Source: an uncultured Peptococcaceae bacterium
Lineage (GTDB): Bacteria; Bacillota; Desulfitobacteriia; Desulfitobacteriales; Syntrophobotulaceae
Reading direction: 5' to 3'
Assembly (NCBI GenBank): GCA_937892995.1
Contig: CALBJS010000304.1
Location: 1-7,681 of the forward strand
Length of the DNA: 7,681 nt
The notes below the pieces were generated by a model. It was not told where the DNA came from and did no database searches. It saw only the letters and a list, made by a program, of their open reading frames with translations. Shown piece after piece: positions 1-6,045 of the stretch (its first letter is position 1; each line of letters starts with the position of its first letter). The position numbers and the translations under genes are program-made.

Positions 1-16
1 AGCCTTTGTCTTCCAT
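1..16 (-). CDS. Start of a second molybdopterin oxidoreductase paralogue (partial, runs off the left edge)
   Basis: Only five codons and one base are in the window, reading MEDKG on the minus strand. They match MGDKG of the complete oxidoreductase at its internal Met (5476): ATGGAAGACAAAGGCT here against ATGGGAGACAAAGGCT there. The leader also matches, with GAAAGGAA in front of the ATG in both. A sigma-54 promoter and TGTCCC sites lie upstream at the same spacing as in the complete operon. Seen: near-identical first codons, leader and promoter. Inferred: a paralogous gene in a tandem arrangement around the regulator. The rest of the protein cannot be checked here. Confidence 0.6.
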
Positions 17-102
17 AGGACCTTATCATTCCTTTCACCCTATTTTTTGATTTTCTTCCTCCCACTATTTTTAGCGATGGAAGATCCTCAACGAATAATA
101 TT

Positions 103-117
103 GCAAATAGTATGCCA
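103..117 (-). promoter_or_regulatory. Sigma-54 (-24/-12) promoter of the left-edge paralogue
   Basis: On the minus strand the site reads TGGCATACTATTTGC, against the consensus TGGCAC-N5-TTGC, with GG and GC at the correct 10-base distance. It lies about 86 bases before the ATG at 16. The same layout, with a perfect consensus, is found before the complete oxidoreductase operon at 5572-5586. Confidence 0.8.
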
Positions 118-178
118 ACAAAAAAAGAAACAAGAACCTTGAATTTTAGTATGTTTTGCTAAAAAGGATTTAAGAATT

Positions 179-205
179 TGTCCCAAATACTTACAAAATG
201 TCCCA
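179..205. promoter_or_regulatory. Upstream activator sites (paired TGTCCCA) for the left-edge promoter
   Basis: TGTCCCA occurs at 179-185 and 199-205, 20 bases apart (about two helical turns). The nearer one starts 62 bases upstream of the -24 element. The second operon carries the same pair at 63 bases (5649-5674), and AAATGTCCCA is identical in both. Position and conservation fit an enhancer for a sigma-54 activator, most simply the one encoded between the two promoters. Binding is inferred. Confidence 0.6.
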
Positions 206-391
206 GTTAGTTAAATTAAGCTATGTGTAAAGAAATAAAAATAAGATGAATTATTTTAATTTCATCATTAGCCAAAATTCTTGCGTAAAAGTTTATACTG
301 CCTTAATTGCATGCTTATAGTAGAATATTTCTGAATCATGCAAAATTCATTTTTACTTACTTGTTTTATTTTTGATAAGAGTGATCAACCC
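206..391. other. AT-rich intergenic stretch with no recognised gene
   Basis: This is the rest of the roughly 480-base gap between the left-edge gene and the activator gene. I see no open frame with a ribosome site, no RNA gene and no convincing promoter. A weak AT-rich inverted repeat (GATGAA/TTCATC, near 246-267) is present but has no assigned meaning. Confidence 0.5.
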
Positions 392-424
392 AAATAAAAA
401 ATCCCGGGAACTTTTGTCCCGAGA
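392..424 (-). terminator. Intrinsic terminator of the sigma-54 activator gene
   Basis: On the minus strand TCTCGGGA pairs with TCCCGGGA (eight pairs, one G-U) around a seven-base loop. A TTTTTTATTT tract follows directly. It lies about 75 bases after the activator stop codon and ends that transcript before the promoter of the left-edge paralogue. There is no T tract on the plus side, so it works in one direction. Confidence 0.85.
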
Positions 425-499
425 ACACCACATGTGCTCCGTAAATTTCAAATTATAATAAACTGCTTTTAAAAAAACTAAATTTTTCTATCGTTCTTC

Positions 500-2239
500 T
501 TAAATATCTATTTGATATTCCTTCATCTTGCGGTAAATGGAAGTCTTACTTAAACCCAACATTTTGGCGGCTGCACGTACATTATTTCGGGTTAAAAACA
601 AGGCTTTTTTTATCGCCTCTTGCTCCGTTTCCTTAAGAGAGGGCATAGGTTGAAGTGTCACGAACTTTTCATTCGACCATGAAATATCTACATTTTTATA
701 TACACTTAGCGGTAGATCCTGTGGTGTGATCACTTGACCCTGACAAATATTTGCAGCGTAATGCATAGCGTTTTTTAATTGTCTTACATTTCCCGGCCAA
801 GTATAATTGAGCATGAACGTTTCCGTCTCTTTACTCAATTTGAGCGGTGCACGCTTCATACTTTCGCAGATTTCTTCAAGGAAATAATTAGCCATCAGCA
901 AAATATCCCGGCCCCTTTCCCTGAGCGGCGGCAGTTCAAGTTGAAGAATTTCCAGCCGATAATACAAGTCAGCTCGAAATTTGTTCTCTTGTACTAGTTG
1001 AGAAAGGTCTTTATTTGTTGCCGTGATCAACCGAAAGGCTACGTCAATTTCATTATTGCTTCCTAAACGCATGACTTTTTTGTTTTCTAGTACACGCAGA
1101 AAAATAGGCTGAATTTCCAAAGGCATATCGCCGATTTCATCTAAAAACAAAGTACCGTCTTTTGCTAACTCTATTTTTCCTAACCGCCCTTTCTGCTCGG
1201 CACCGGTAAATGCTCCGCCGACATATCCGAACAATTCGCTTGCGATCAAGGTTCTGGGAATGGCAGCACAATTAATTGCGACAAAGGGCTTTTTGCTTCT
1301 GCTGGCCTGGTGTATGGCTTGGGCAAAAAGATCCTTGCCCGTCCCGCTTTCTCCAGTAAGGAGAATCCCGCAGTCGCTCAATGCAAAACGCGTGGCTTTC
1401 CCAAGTGCTTCTTTAATTTGCGGACTTTCTCCCAAGATACCCGAAAAATGTTCTTCTAACCGAGGAAACTCACTTTTCTTTTTCGATTCAAGCAGGGAGT
1501 ATTCGTTACTTTTCCTTGCAAATGATACGTCTCCGTCCAGTACATAACTGCGTTTCAATAGTACCAATTGACCTTCCACTATAAAGCGCAAAGTGTTAAT
1601 CCAGAGTAATATGTGTTGAAGGATTTTCCCATTGAGCATTACGTCGCTAACATGATGAACAACGGTGATAATCCCCAGCCTATTACCCTGGTCATCGCAA
1701 ATCGGTGTCGTAGTTGCTAATTGATTTTCAAGTGCTTTACAATAATGCCGCGATCCAGCTAATTGCACAATTTTTCCATATTCGATACAGAGCGAAGTAG
1801 AAGTGGTTCCAACAGTTTCCTCTCTCCAGATCGAGCCACTAGTAAGGCTCAAACTCAGTAAATGATAGCGATCGGATAAGTCTAAAATCGTACCATTTTC
1901 GTCCTGGATTGTTAGTGCTGTTTTGGGCATGTTTAACAGGGGGAAAAGCACGTAATAATAAGATTTGACTAGGTCGATAAGCGTTTTCTTATCGTGCATT
2001 AATGCTTTTATTTCCTGTGGTCTTAGCACGCGGGACAATTCCTGCATATGTGGATCAATGTTCATTTTTTTGGATCGCTGCCAAGAAACAGCCACCTCCG
2101 GCTCGAGTAAGGAAAGTGTGTCCGCGTCCCGACAGTTTTGCAAAAACTGATCTTTGTATAGACTAATTGCTTTTAAATTGGCCACATTAATCTTTGAACT
2201 GGACATAATGTCCTGTTTATTATTAAAAGAGTATATCAT
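500..2239 (-). CDS. Sigma-54-dependent transcriptional activator (AcoR/DhaR-like, GAF + AAA+ + Fis HTH)
   Basis: A 579-residue enhancer-binding protein that would remodel sigma-54 RNA polymerase in response to a small molecule. The N-terminal half (about 40-230) looks like the GAF-type sensor of AcoR-like regulators, including ETVGTTSTSLCIEYG at 141-155. The AAA+ core has Walker A GESGTGKD (296-303), the sigma-54 contact loop GAFTGA (342-347), Walker B LFLDEIGD (364-371), arginine-finger segment FRADLYYRL (421-429) and WPGNVRQL (481-488). The C-terminus (about 539-575) is a Fis-type helix-turn-helix. No receiver domain is seen, so direct ligand sensing is likelier than phosphorylation. Start: ATG at 2239 has AGGGGG 11 bases upstream; ATG at 2206 with AGGA four bases upstream is an alternative. 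It sits between two sigma-54 promoters that it probably controls. Ligand unknown. Confidence 0.93.
   Translation of the reverse strand: MIYSFNNKQDIMSSSKINVANLKAISLYKDQFLQNCRDADTLSLLEPEVAVSWQRSKKMNIDPHMQELSRVLRPQEIKALMHDKKTLIDLVKSYYYVLFPLLNMPKTALTIQDENGTILDLSDRYHLLSLSLTSGSIWREETVGTTSTSLCIEYGKIVQLAGSRHYCKALENQLATTTPICDDQGNRLGIITVVHHVSDVMLNGKILQHILLWINTLRFIVEGQLVLLKRSYVLDGDVSFARKSNEYSLLESKKKSEFPRLEEHFSGILGESPQIKEALGKATRFALSDCGILLTGESGTGKDLFAQAIHQASRSKKPFVAINCAAIPRTLIASELFGYVGGAFTGAEQKGRLGKIELAKDGTLFLDEIGDMPLEIQPIFLRVLENKKVMRLGSNNEIDVAFRLITATNKDLSQLVQENKFRADLYYRLEILQLELPPLRERGRDILLMANYFLEEICESMKRAPLKLSKETETFMLNYTWPGNVRQLKNAMHYAANICQGQVITPQDLPLSVYKNVDISWSNEKFVTLQPMPSLKETEQEAIKKALFLTRNNVRAAAKMLGLSKTSIYRKMKEYQIDI
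2201..2213. promoter_or_regulatory. Palindrome GGACAT-A-ATGTCC at the start of the activator gene
   Basis: A perfect 6-base inverted repeat with a single central base overlaps the alternative start codon (2206) of the activator. Its ATGTCC arm equals part of AAATGTCCCA found in both upstream activator sites. It could be an autoregulatory operator or chance within coding sequence. Confidence 0.3.
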
Positions 2240-2303
2240 TTATTAAACATCCCCCTGAAAATAAGCAAAACGTTATTTTTGGCAGATCGTTTTCTTCTAT
2301 TCA

Positions 2304-2332
2304 ATTATAGCCCAATTAGTGGTAAATTTCCA
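2304..2332 (-). promoter_or_regulatory. Probable housekeeping promoter of the activator gene
   Basis: On the minus strand TGGAAA is followed after 17 bases by a perfect TATAAT (2304-2309). The -10 element lies 65 bases before the ATG at 2239. No sigma-54 element is seen here, which fits low constitutive expression of a ligand-activated regulator. Confidence 0.5.
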
Positions 2333-2372
2333 TAATATTTTCCAAATAGTTAACGAGTTAATTATGTTTTTC

Positions 2373-2401
2373 AGTGGGTCACCAAGAATTGGCGACCCAC
2401 T
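2373..2401. other. Long hairpin between zinc-ribbon gene and activator
   Basis: AGTGGGTC (2373-2380) pairs with GACCCACT (2394-2401). After one A/C mismatch, CCAA pairs with TTGG around a GAA loop, giving 12 pairs in 13 positions. Neither strand has a T tract after it, so it is not a standard intrinsic terminator, though it may still end or stabilise the upstream minus-strand transcript. Confidence 0.55.
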
Positions 2402-2502
2402 CATTCGATTATTTGATCATAAGATATTGTAGTTTGTGATGTTTGAGGCTAGTCAGGTTAGAACTAAAGAATTCGATGCTTTCCGACATAGAATTAAATA
2501 AG

Positions 2503-2649
2503 CTATCCTTTGCCTTCCGAATCATTGTTCTCTTTTATTTTAGTCAAATCTGTTTTGCATTTAATACAATTTTTAGCCATACTTGGATTAACAGAACCAC
2601 ATTGTGGACATTTTATAGGCTTTCCGGCAGTTGGTGGGCGAAAACACAT
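2503..2649 (-). CDS. 48-residue zinc-ribbon microprotein
   Basis: A short gene that begins MCFRPPTAGKPIKCPQCG. It has an excellent ribosome site (AAAGGAGG, nine bases before the ATG at 2649) and stops with TAG at 2503-2505. Cys14-x2-Cys17 and Cys28-x2-Cys31 form a textbook four-cysteine zinc ribbon (or rubredoxin-like knuckle pair); Cys2 is an extra cysteine in the N-terminal MCFRP. The tail (32-48) is charged and probably disordered. There is no membrane segment or signal peptide. It follows the molybdoenzyme/ferredoxin pair on the same strand after 272 bases and precedes the activator, so it may belong to the same functional set, but no promoter of its own was recognised. Function unknown. 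Metal binding is inferred from the cysteine spacing only. Confidence 0.8.
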   Translation of the reverse strand: MCFRPPTAGKPIKCPQCGSVNPSMAKNCIKCKTDLTKIKENNDSEGKG

Positions 2650-2794
2650 GGCCTAAAACCTCCTTTAGTATAGAACTTGATAAGTAACGTAATAGTTTAC
2701 GCTATATAAAAGATTTTTAATACTAAGTTTTTTTTAGAAAGATAAAAGGGACATGGCAGCCTGAAAACATAAATATCTATTCTTAGGTGAGGCA

Positions 2795-2925
2795 GTGGTC
2801 AAAAGTTACCAATTAAAAATAGTTTGTAAAAAGTGTGGGGCGGAATACATTTAGCGAGTTTCAAAGAATTTAGGGCAAACCATCTGCTAAGCGGGTGGTA
2901 TAAAATCGTTCTCGATGGACATTAA
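2795..2925 (+). pseudogene. Possible broken plus-strand zinc-ribbon fragment
   Basis: A GTG at 2795 sits three bases after AGGTGAGG and opens VVKSYQLKIVCKKCGAEYI before TAG at 2852. The -1 frame from 2851 continues LASFKEFRANHLLSGWYKIV and ends with TAA at 2923-2925. Together this looks like a small CxxC protein broken by one frameshift, ending head-to-head with the ferredoxin gene. Both pieces are very short and chance is quite possible. Confidence 0.22.
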
Positions 2926-3257
2926 TCTAAAGCATAGAGTACTTGTTTAGGATGATCCGCCAAGTTTTTCGCCAATTCTTCAAGTGGCCCGAATGTTAGG
3001 CATTTAGCTTGGCAATGTTGCACGCACGAGGGCTCTTTACCCAACTTAACCCGCTCCGAGCAAAGCGTGCATTGGTCTGTAGGCATGGGAATATAGGTGA
3101 GTTGCCAGGTTTCCGGTGCGTATTCCCATGGGCCAAGCTCCGCGAGTTTGATTCCATATTGGCCTACTGGAAGACCTAATTCCATCTGGCAAGCCACTTC
3201 ACAACTATGGCAACCGGTACACCAGTTGTAATCAATTAATATTCCATGTTTAACCAT
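2922..3257 (-). CDS. Short 4Fe-4S ferredoxin-type electron-transfer subunit of the molybdoenzyme
   Basis: A 111-residue iron-sulfur protein, the likely electron partner of the oxidoreductase just upstream. CTGCHSCEVAC gives Cys13, 16, 19 and 23; a second set is Cys63, Cys66, Cys78 and Cys82, with Cys86 extra. That is enough for two [4Fe-4S] clusters. DmsB/PhsB-type subunits usually have about 200 residues and four clusters, so this is a reduced version. There is no signal peptide or membrane segment, so it is cytoplasmic. The ATG lies two bases after the oxidoreductase stop, and its GGTGA ribosome site overlaps that stop, which suggests translational coupling. No membrane anchor gene follows; the electron donor or acceptor is not encoded here. 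Confidence 0.9.
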   Translation of the reverse strand: MVKHGILIDYNWCTGCHSCEVACQMELGLPVGQYGIKLAELGPWEYAPETWQLTYIPMPTDQCTLCSERVKLGKEPSCVQHCQAKCLTFGPLEELAKNLADHPKQVLYALD

Positions 3258-3259
3258 AC

Positions 3260-5509
3260 TTATTCACCATCCTTTACTTTGTACAGCTTACATAGCATTG
3301 TTTTGAAATTGGAACCAAATCCGCTCCTTCCAGGTATCCAAGGAACGAGATGGTTGATATTGAGTTCGTAAACATCATATAAGTTTTCAGGGCCAGCCTC
3401 CGGACGCCACCAAGCATGGTCACAAGAAACACATCTTGGATCCATAACTGGTGTAGCTTTTACTTTTCTCTTAGCACGGCCACGTTGGTTTTCTACCCAA
3501 ACCCAATCACCATCTTTAATACCTAGCTTTTTGCATGTTTCGGGATTTACTTCAATCTCGGGATCTGGTCTTAAGGCTCGGTTACGTTCAATCTGGCGAT
3601 GTTCGGAGTGGAACATACTCCAGATACGGGCACCAGTGGTGAGTACTAAAGGATACTCTTCAACTAATTCTGGAGTTGCCACTGGCCCAGGGGACGGTTC
3701 CTCAAAGTAGGGAAGTGGATCGAGGCCAGCCATCTCATAGAAAGTCGAATAGAGTTCTATTTTACCAGTAGCGGTATTAAAACCAAGTTCTCCATCCTGT
3801 CTCAATAGCCCTTTTTCATAACGCTTATAGCTAAATGGCATATATGCCGGTGCTATCTCCCGTAACTTTTGGAAGGAATACCCTGTTGGTTTTAGAATGT
3901 GGCTAAACATTTCCTGCACATTATCCCACGGCCAGGCTTCAGGGTTAAAACGTTTACCTAGTTCAAGATTGATTTGCATGTCAGACTTGCATTCTCCAAT
4001 TTGGGTGACTTTATTGATAACCTCGCCCCGCTGTGCACCATCGCCAATACGCAGTCCATCACGTTCTGGGAACGTAGCTGTTGCCATAATGGATGGAGTC
4101 ATAAAAATATCAACAAATACTACAAAATCCAGCTTCTTCACAGCCTCCCCCCACTTTTTGGGTTCGGCTGCAATACAAGCAAGAGGATTTGTGGTTTGAT
4201 ACCATGCACCGTGTATTTCATAAGGTTCCCCTGTTTCCAAAGCTCTTTGAACAGCATCCGGTTGGGCAATTTGGAAACCATATTGTAGTATAGGATAATC
4301 TTTTAGGCCAATGCGCTTTGCAGCTTGCTCAGGACTTAGAAGGTCGCGTCCCCAACCGCCGGAATAGGGTAAAATTTCGGGCGGAACGATGACTCCTCCT
4401 GGAACGTCAGCATTATCAGTAATATAGAATAAGGCAGCTATGGCTTGGCTAGCCGGTAGCGACTCTTTGGTCATGTCTACAGCAAGACCCCATTGCATGG
4501 TTGCAGGTTTGCTCTTTGCTAAAATACGGGCAGCATTGCGGATCTTTTCCTCAGGTACCCAAGTTATTTCAGCTACTTTATTCACGGGATATTCCTGCAC
4601 TCGTTCTTTCAGTTGTTCAAAACCATAAGTCCATTTTTCAACAAATTCCTTATCGTAAAGTTCTTCATTGATAATGACATTAAGCATGCCGAGTGCCAAC
4701 GCAGCGTCTGTTCCGGGGCGAAGCCGTAAATGCTCTTCCGAACGGGCAGCAAGCCAGGTGACTTTTGGGTCAATACAAACGATCTTCATTCCACGTTTCA
4801 TTAGGTCTATAACCCAGTGCCCATAGAATCCGTCAGAGTTCGAAGTAAGAGGATAGTTACCCCAAATAAACATTGTTTCAGGTACTCTATACTCGGGATT
4901 TTCGTAACGGTCAGCGAATTGTTGTGAACAATCTGCTACCCAATAGTTACCTGTGGTAGCTACCATGCCGGCTACTCTTGGGAGATAACAAGCAGCTCCA
5001 GAAAGCCCATAAACGTAGTTCGGAGAACCGAAGGACCAGCAGAGCCGGGTAATCCATTGAGCAATATCGCGTCCAGTTCCCTGGTTGAAGATGACGGATT
5101 CCGCCCCATATTTTTCTTTAATTGCATTGAACTTTTCTACGATAAGATCATAGGCTTCATCCCAACTAATGCGCTCCCATTTATTCTTGCCGCGATCTTT
5201 CGGATCACGTTTCATGGGATAAAGTAAGCGGTCTTTGTGGTTTGTTGCTTCATTAACATTTAGGCAGCGAACACACAGTCTTCCATGGTTATAGGGATTT
5301 TCCGGATCGCCTTCCACTTTGACTAATTTGCCGCTTTTGTCTGTGTACAGCAAAACGCCACAACCGATATGGCAGCCTGGGCCTGACCAGGCACTACCTC
5401 TTGTGACCGTCAGATCACCTTCCTGATAACGGAACGGTTTGGCATGCGGTACTAAAGTGTAGCCTTTGTCTCCCATAGATTTAACACTTCCTTTCTCTTC
5501 TTTCTCCAT
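3260..5509 (-). CDS. Molybdopterin oxidoreductase (DMSO reductase superfamily; acetylene hydratase/transhydroxylase/catechol dehydroxylase-like)
   Basis: A 749-residue bis-MGD (Mo or W) catalytic subunit. The N-terminal iron-sulfur motif is GPGCHIGCG with Cys46 and Cys50, then Cys79 and Cys82 in LCVRC; the first Cys of the usual CxxCxxxC is replaced by Gly. The family hallmark WERISWDEAYDLI follows at 111-123. Cys174 in GAACYLPRV, after GSPN, is the best metal-ligand candidate. Stretches such as LYDKEFVEKW and GFEQLKERVQEYP (284-308) and the C-terminal PLPYFEEP resemble acetylene hydratase as I remember it. No Tat signal, so it is cytoplasmic. Start 5509 has AAGGGG four bases upstream; the internal Met at 5476 aligns with the left-edge paralogue's start. 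It is first in an operon with the ferredoxin subunit, behind a sigma-54 promoter. Superfamily is certain; substrate is not (aromatic hydroxyl removal or transfer, or a hydration, are possible). Confidence 0.9.
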   Translation of the reverse strand: MEKEEKGSVKSMGDKGYTLVPHAKPFRYQEGDLTVTRGSAWSGPGCHIGCGVLLYTDKSGKLVKVEGDPENPYNHGRLCVRCLNVNEATNHKDRLLYPMKRDPKDRGKNKWERISWDEAYDLIVEKFNAIKEKYGAESVIFNQGTGRDIAQWITRLCWSFGSPNYVYGLSGAACYLPRVAGMVATTGNYWVADCSQQFADRYENPEYRVPETMFIWGNYPLTSNSDGFYGHWVIDLMKRGMKIVCIDPKVTWLAARSEEHLRLRPGTDAALALGMLNVIINEELYDKEFVEKWTYGFEQLKERVQEYPVNKVAEITWVPEEKIRNAARILAKSKPATMQWGLAVDMTKESLPASQAIAALFYITDNADVPGGVIVPPEILPYSGGWGRDLLSPEQAAKRIGLKDYPILQYGFQIAQPDAVQRALETGEPYEIHGAWYQTTNPLACIAAEPKKWGEAVKKLDFVVFVDIFMTPSIMATATFPERDGLRIGDGAQRGEVINKVTQIGECKSDMQINLELGKRFNPEAWPWDNVQEMFSHILKPTGYSFQKLREIAPAYMPFSYKRYEKGLLRQDGELGFNTATGKIELYSTFYEMAGLDPLPYFEEPSPGPVATPELVEEYPLVLTTGARIWSMFHSEHRQIERNRALRPDPEIEVNPETCKKLGIKDGDWVWVENQRGRAKRKVKATPVMDPRCVSCDHAWWRPEAGPENLYDVYELNINHLVPWIPGRSGFGSNFKTMLCKLYKVKDGE

Positions 5510-5571
5510 TTTTCCCCTTATGCGTTCTTAACATGAAAGAACATCTGCACGGGGTTCATTAGAATAACATT

Positions 5572-5586
5572 GCAACTATTGTGCCA
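5572..5586 (-). promoter_or_regulatory. Sigma-54 (-24/-12) promoter of the molybdoenzyme operon
   Basis: The minus strand reads TGGCACAATAGTTGC, a perfect match to TGGCAC-N5-TTGC. It is about 62 bases before the ATG at 5509. The start of transcription would be near 5560. Confidence 0.9.
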
Positions 5587-5590
5587 ACAA

Positions 5591-5674
5591 AATAGGGACA
5601 TAAAGACCTTACTTTTCATGGCATTCTGCAAAAAATGAGCGGAATCTCTGTCCCTATTGTTTGCAAATGTCCCA
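5591..5674. promoter_or_regulatory. Upstream activator region (TGTCCC sites) of the molybdoenzyme operon
   Basis: TGTCCCT at 5649-5655 and TGTCCCA at 5668-5674 lie 19 bases apart, 63 bases and more upstream of the -24 element, matching the pair at 179-205. An inverted copy, AATAGGGACA at 5591-5600, is a perfect 10-base inverted repeat of TGTCCCTATT at 5649-5658 and lies close to the promoter. The paired sites fit an enhancer for the neighbouring activator; the inverted copy could support looping or repression. Confidence 0.6.
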
Positions 5675-5731
5675 AATTGTTAAAATTAATATGTATTCAA
5701 AAGCCATCGGCTCAGCCACATAAAGCAAGGC

Positions 5732-5757
5732 CCCCCAAAAAACAAGCATTTTGGAGG
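5732..5757. other. Hairpin with GGAGG arm in the divergent intergenic region
   Basis: CCCCCAAAA (5732-5740) pairs with TTTTGGAGG (5749-5757) with one C/A mismatch and an eight-base loop. On the plus strand it would bury a GGAGG. No start codon follows at a useful distance and neither side has a T tract, so its role is unclear. No plus-strand promoter was recognised between 5675 and 5853. Confidence 0.35.
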
Positions 5758-5853
5758 AGAAAAAGTTTTTAGCATAGTTTTTGCATATGTCTTTTACATT
5801 GACGGCCAAACTTTGTTTTAACAAAAAGTAGCTAAATGTTGGGAGTGATAGTA

Positions 5854-6045
5854 GTGGAAAATGGGGTTTACGATATTAATAAGCAAATTAAACAAGGTAG
5901 AATTATTTTGACTGATGACAAAATCCTTAATGACGAAACAGAAAAACAATCAGATGTAGATGCAGTAACAGCTCCGACAATGGGAACGCTTTTTAGAATA
6001 AAAAGCAAAGAATATTTAGAACAAAAAAGAAAATCTAAGGAGTGA
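5854..6045 (+). CDS. Small hypothetical protein upstream of and coupled to UPF0280
   Basis: A 63-residue protein starting MENGVYDINKQ at GTG 5854, which has GGGAG eight bases upstream. The earlier ATG at 5836 lacks a ribosome site and is less likely. The sequence has a conserved-looking centre, VTAPTMGTLFRI, between an acidic linker (DDKILNDETEKQSDVD) and a lysine-rich tail. There are no cysteines, signal peptide or membrane segment. The centre is faintly like the start of a biotinyl/lipoyl-type beta domain (V-x-AP-x-x-G), but the protein has no modifiable lysine motif and is too short for that fold. The stop TGA overlaps the GTG of the next gene, so the two are probably one transcript and work together. 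Function unknown. Confidence 0.7.
   Translation: MENGVYDINKQIKQGRIILTDDKILNDETEKQSDVDAVTAPTMGTLFRIKSKEYLEQKRKSKE

Noticed and set aside
415..420. TGTCCC at 415-420 as a further activator site.
   Set aside because: It is part of the terminator stem and is not paired with a second site.
779..2150. Several plus-strand open frames across the activator gene.
   Set aside because: They are opposite-strand shadows of a gene whose domains are all clearly recognised.
2748..2753. GGGACA upstream of the zinc-ribbon gene as an activator site.
   Set aside because: A single copy, with no -24/-12 promoter nearby.
2881..2901. Stem ACCATCTGC/GCGGGTGGT after the ferredoxin gene as its terminator.
   Set aside because: On the minus strand the stem has two C/A mismatches and no T tract follows; it pairs well only as plus-strand RNA, which is the wrong direction.
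5836..5853. ATG at 5836 as start of the small coupled gene.
   Set aside because: No ribosome site before it; GTG at 5854 has GGGAG at a proper distance.
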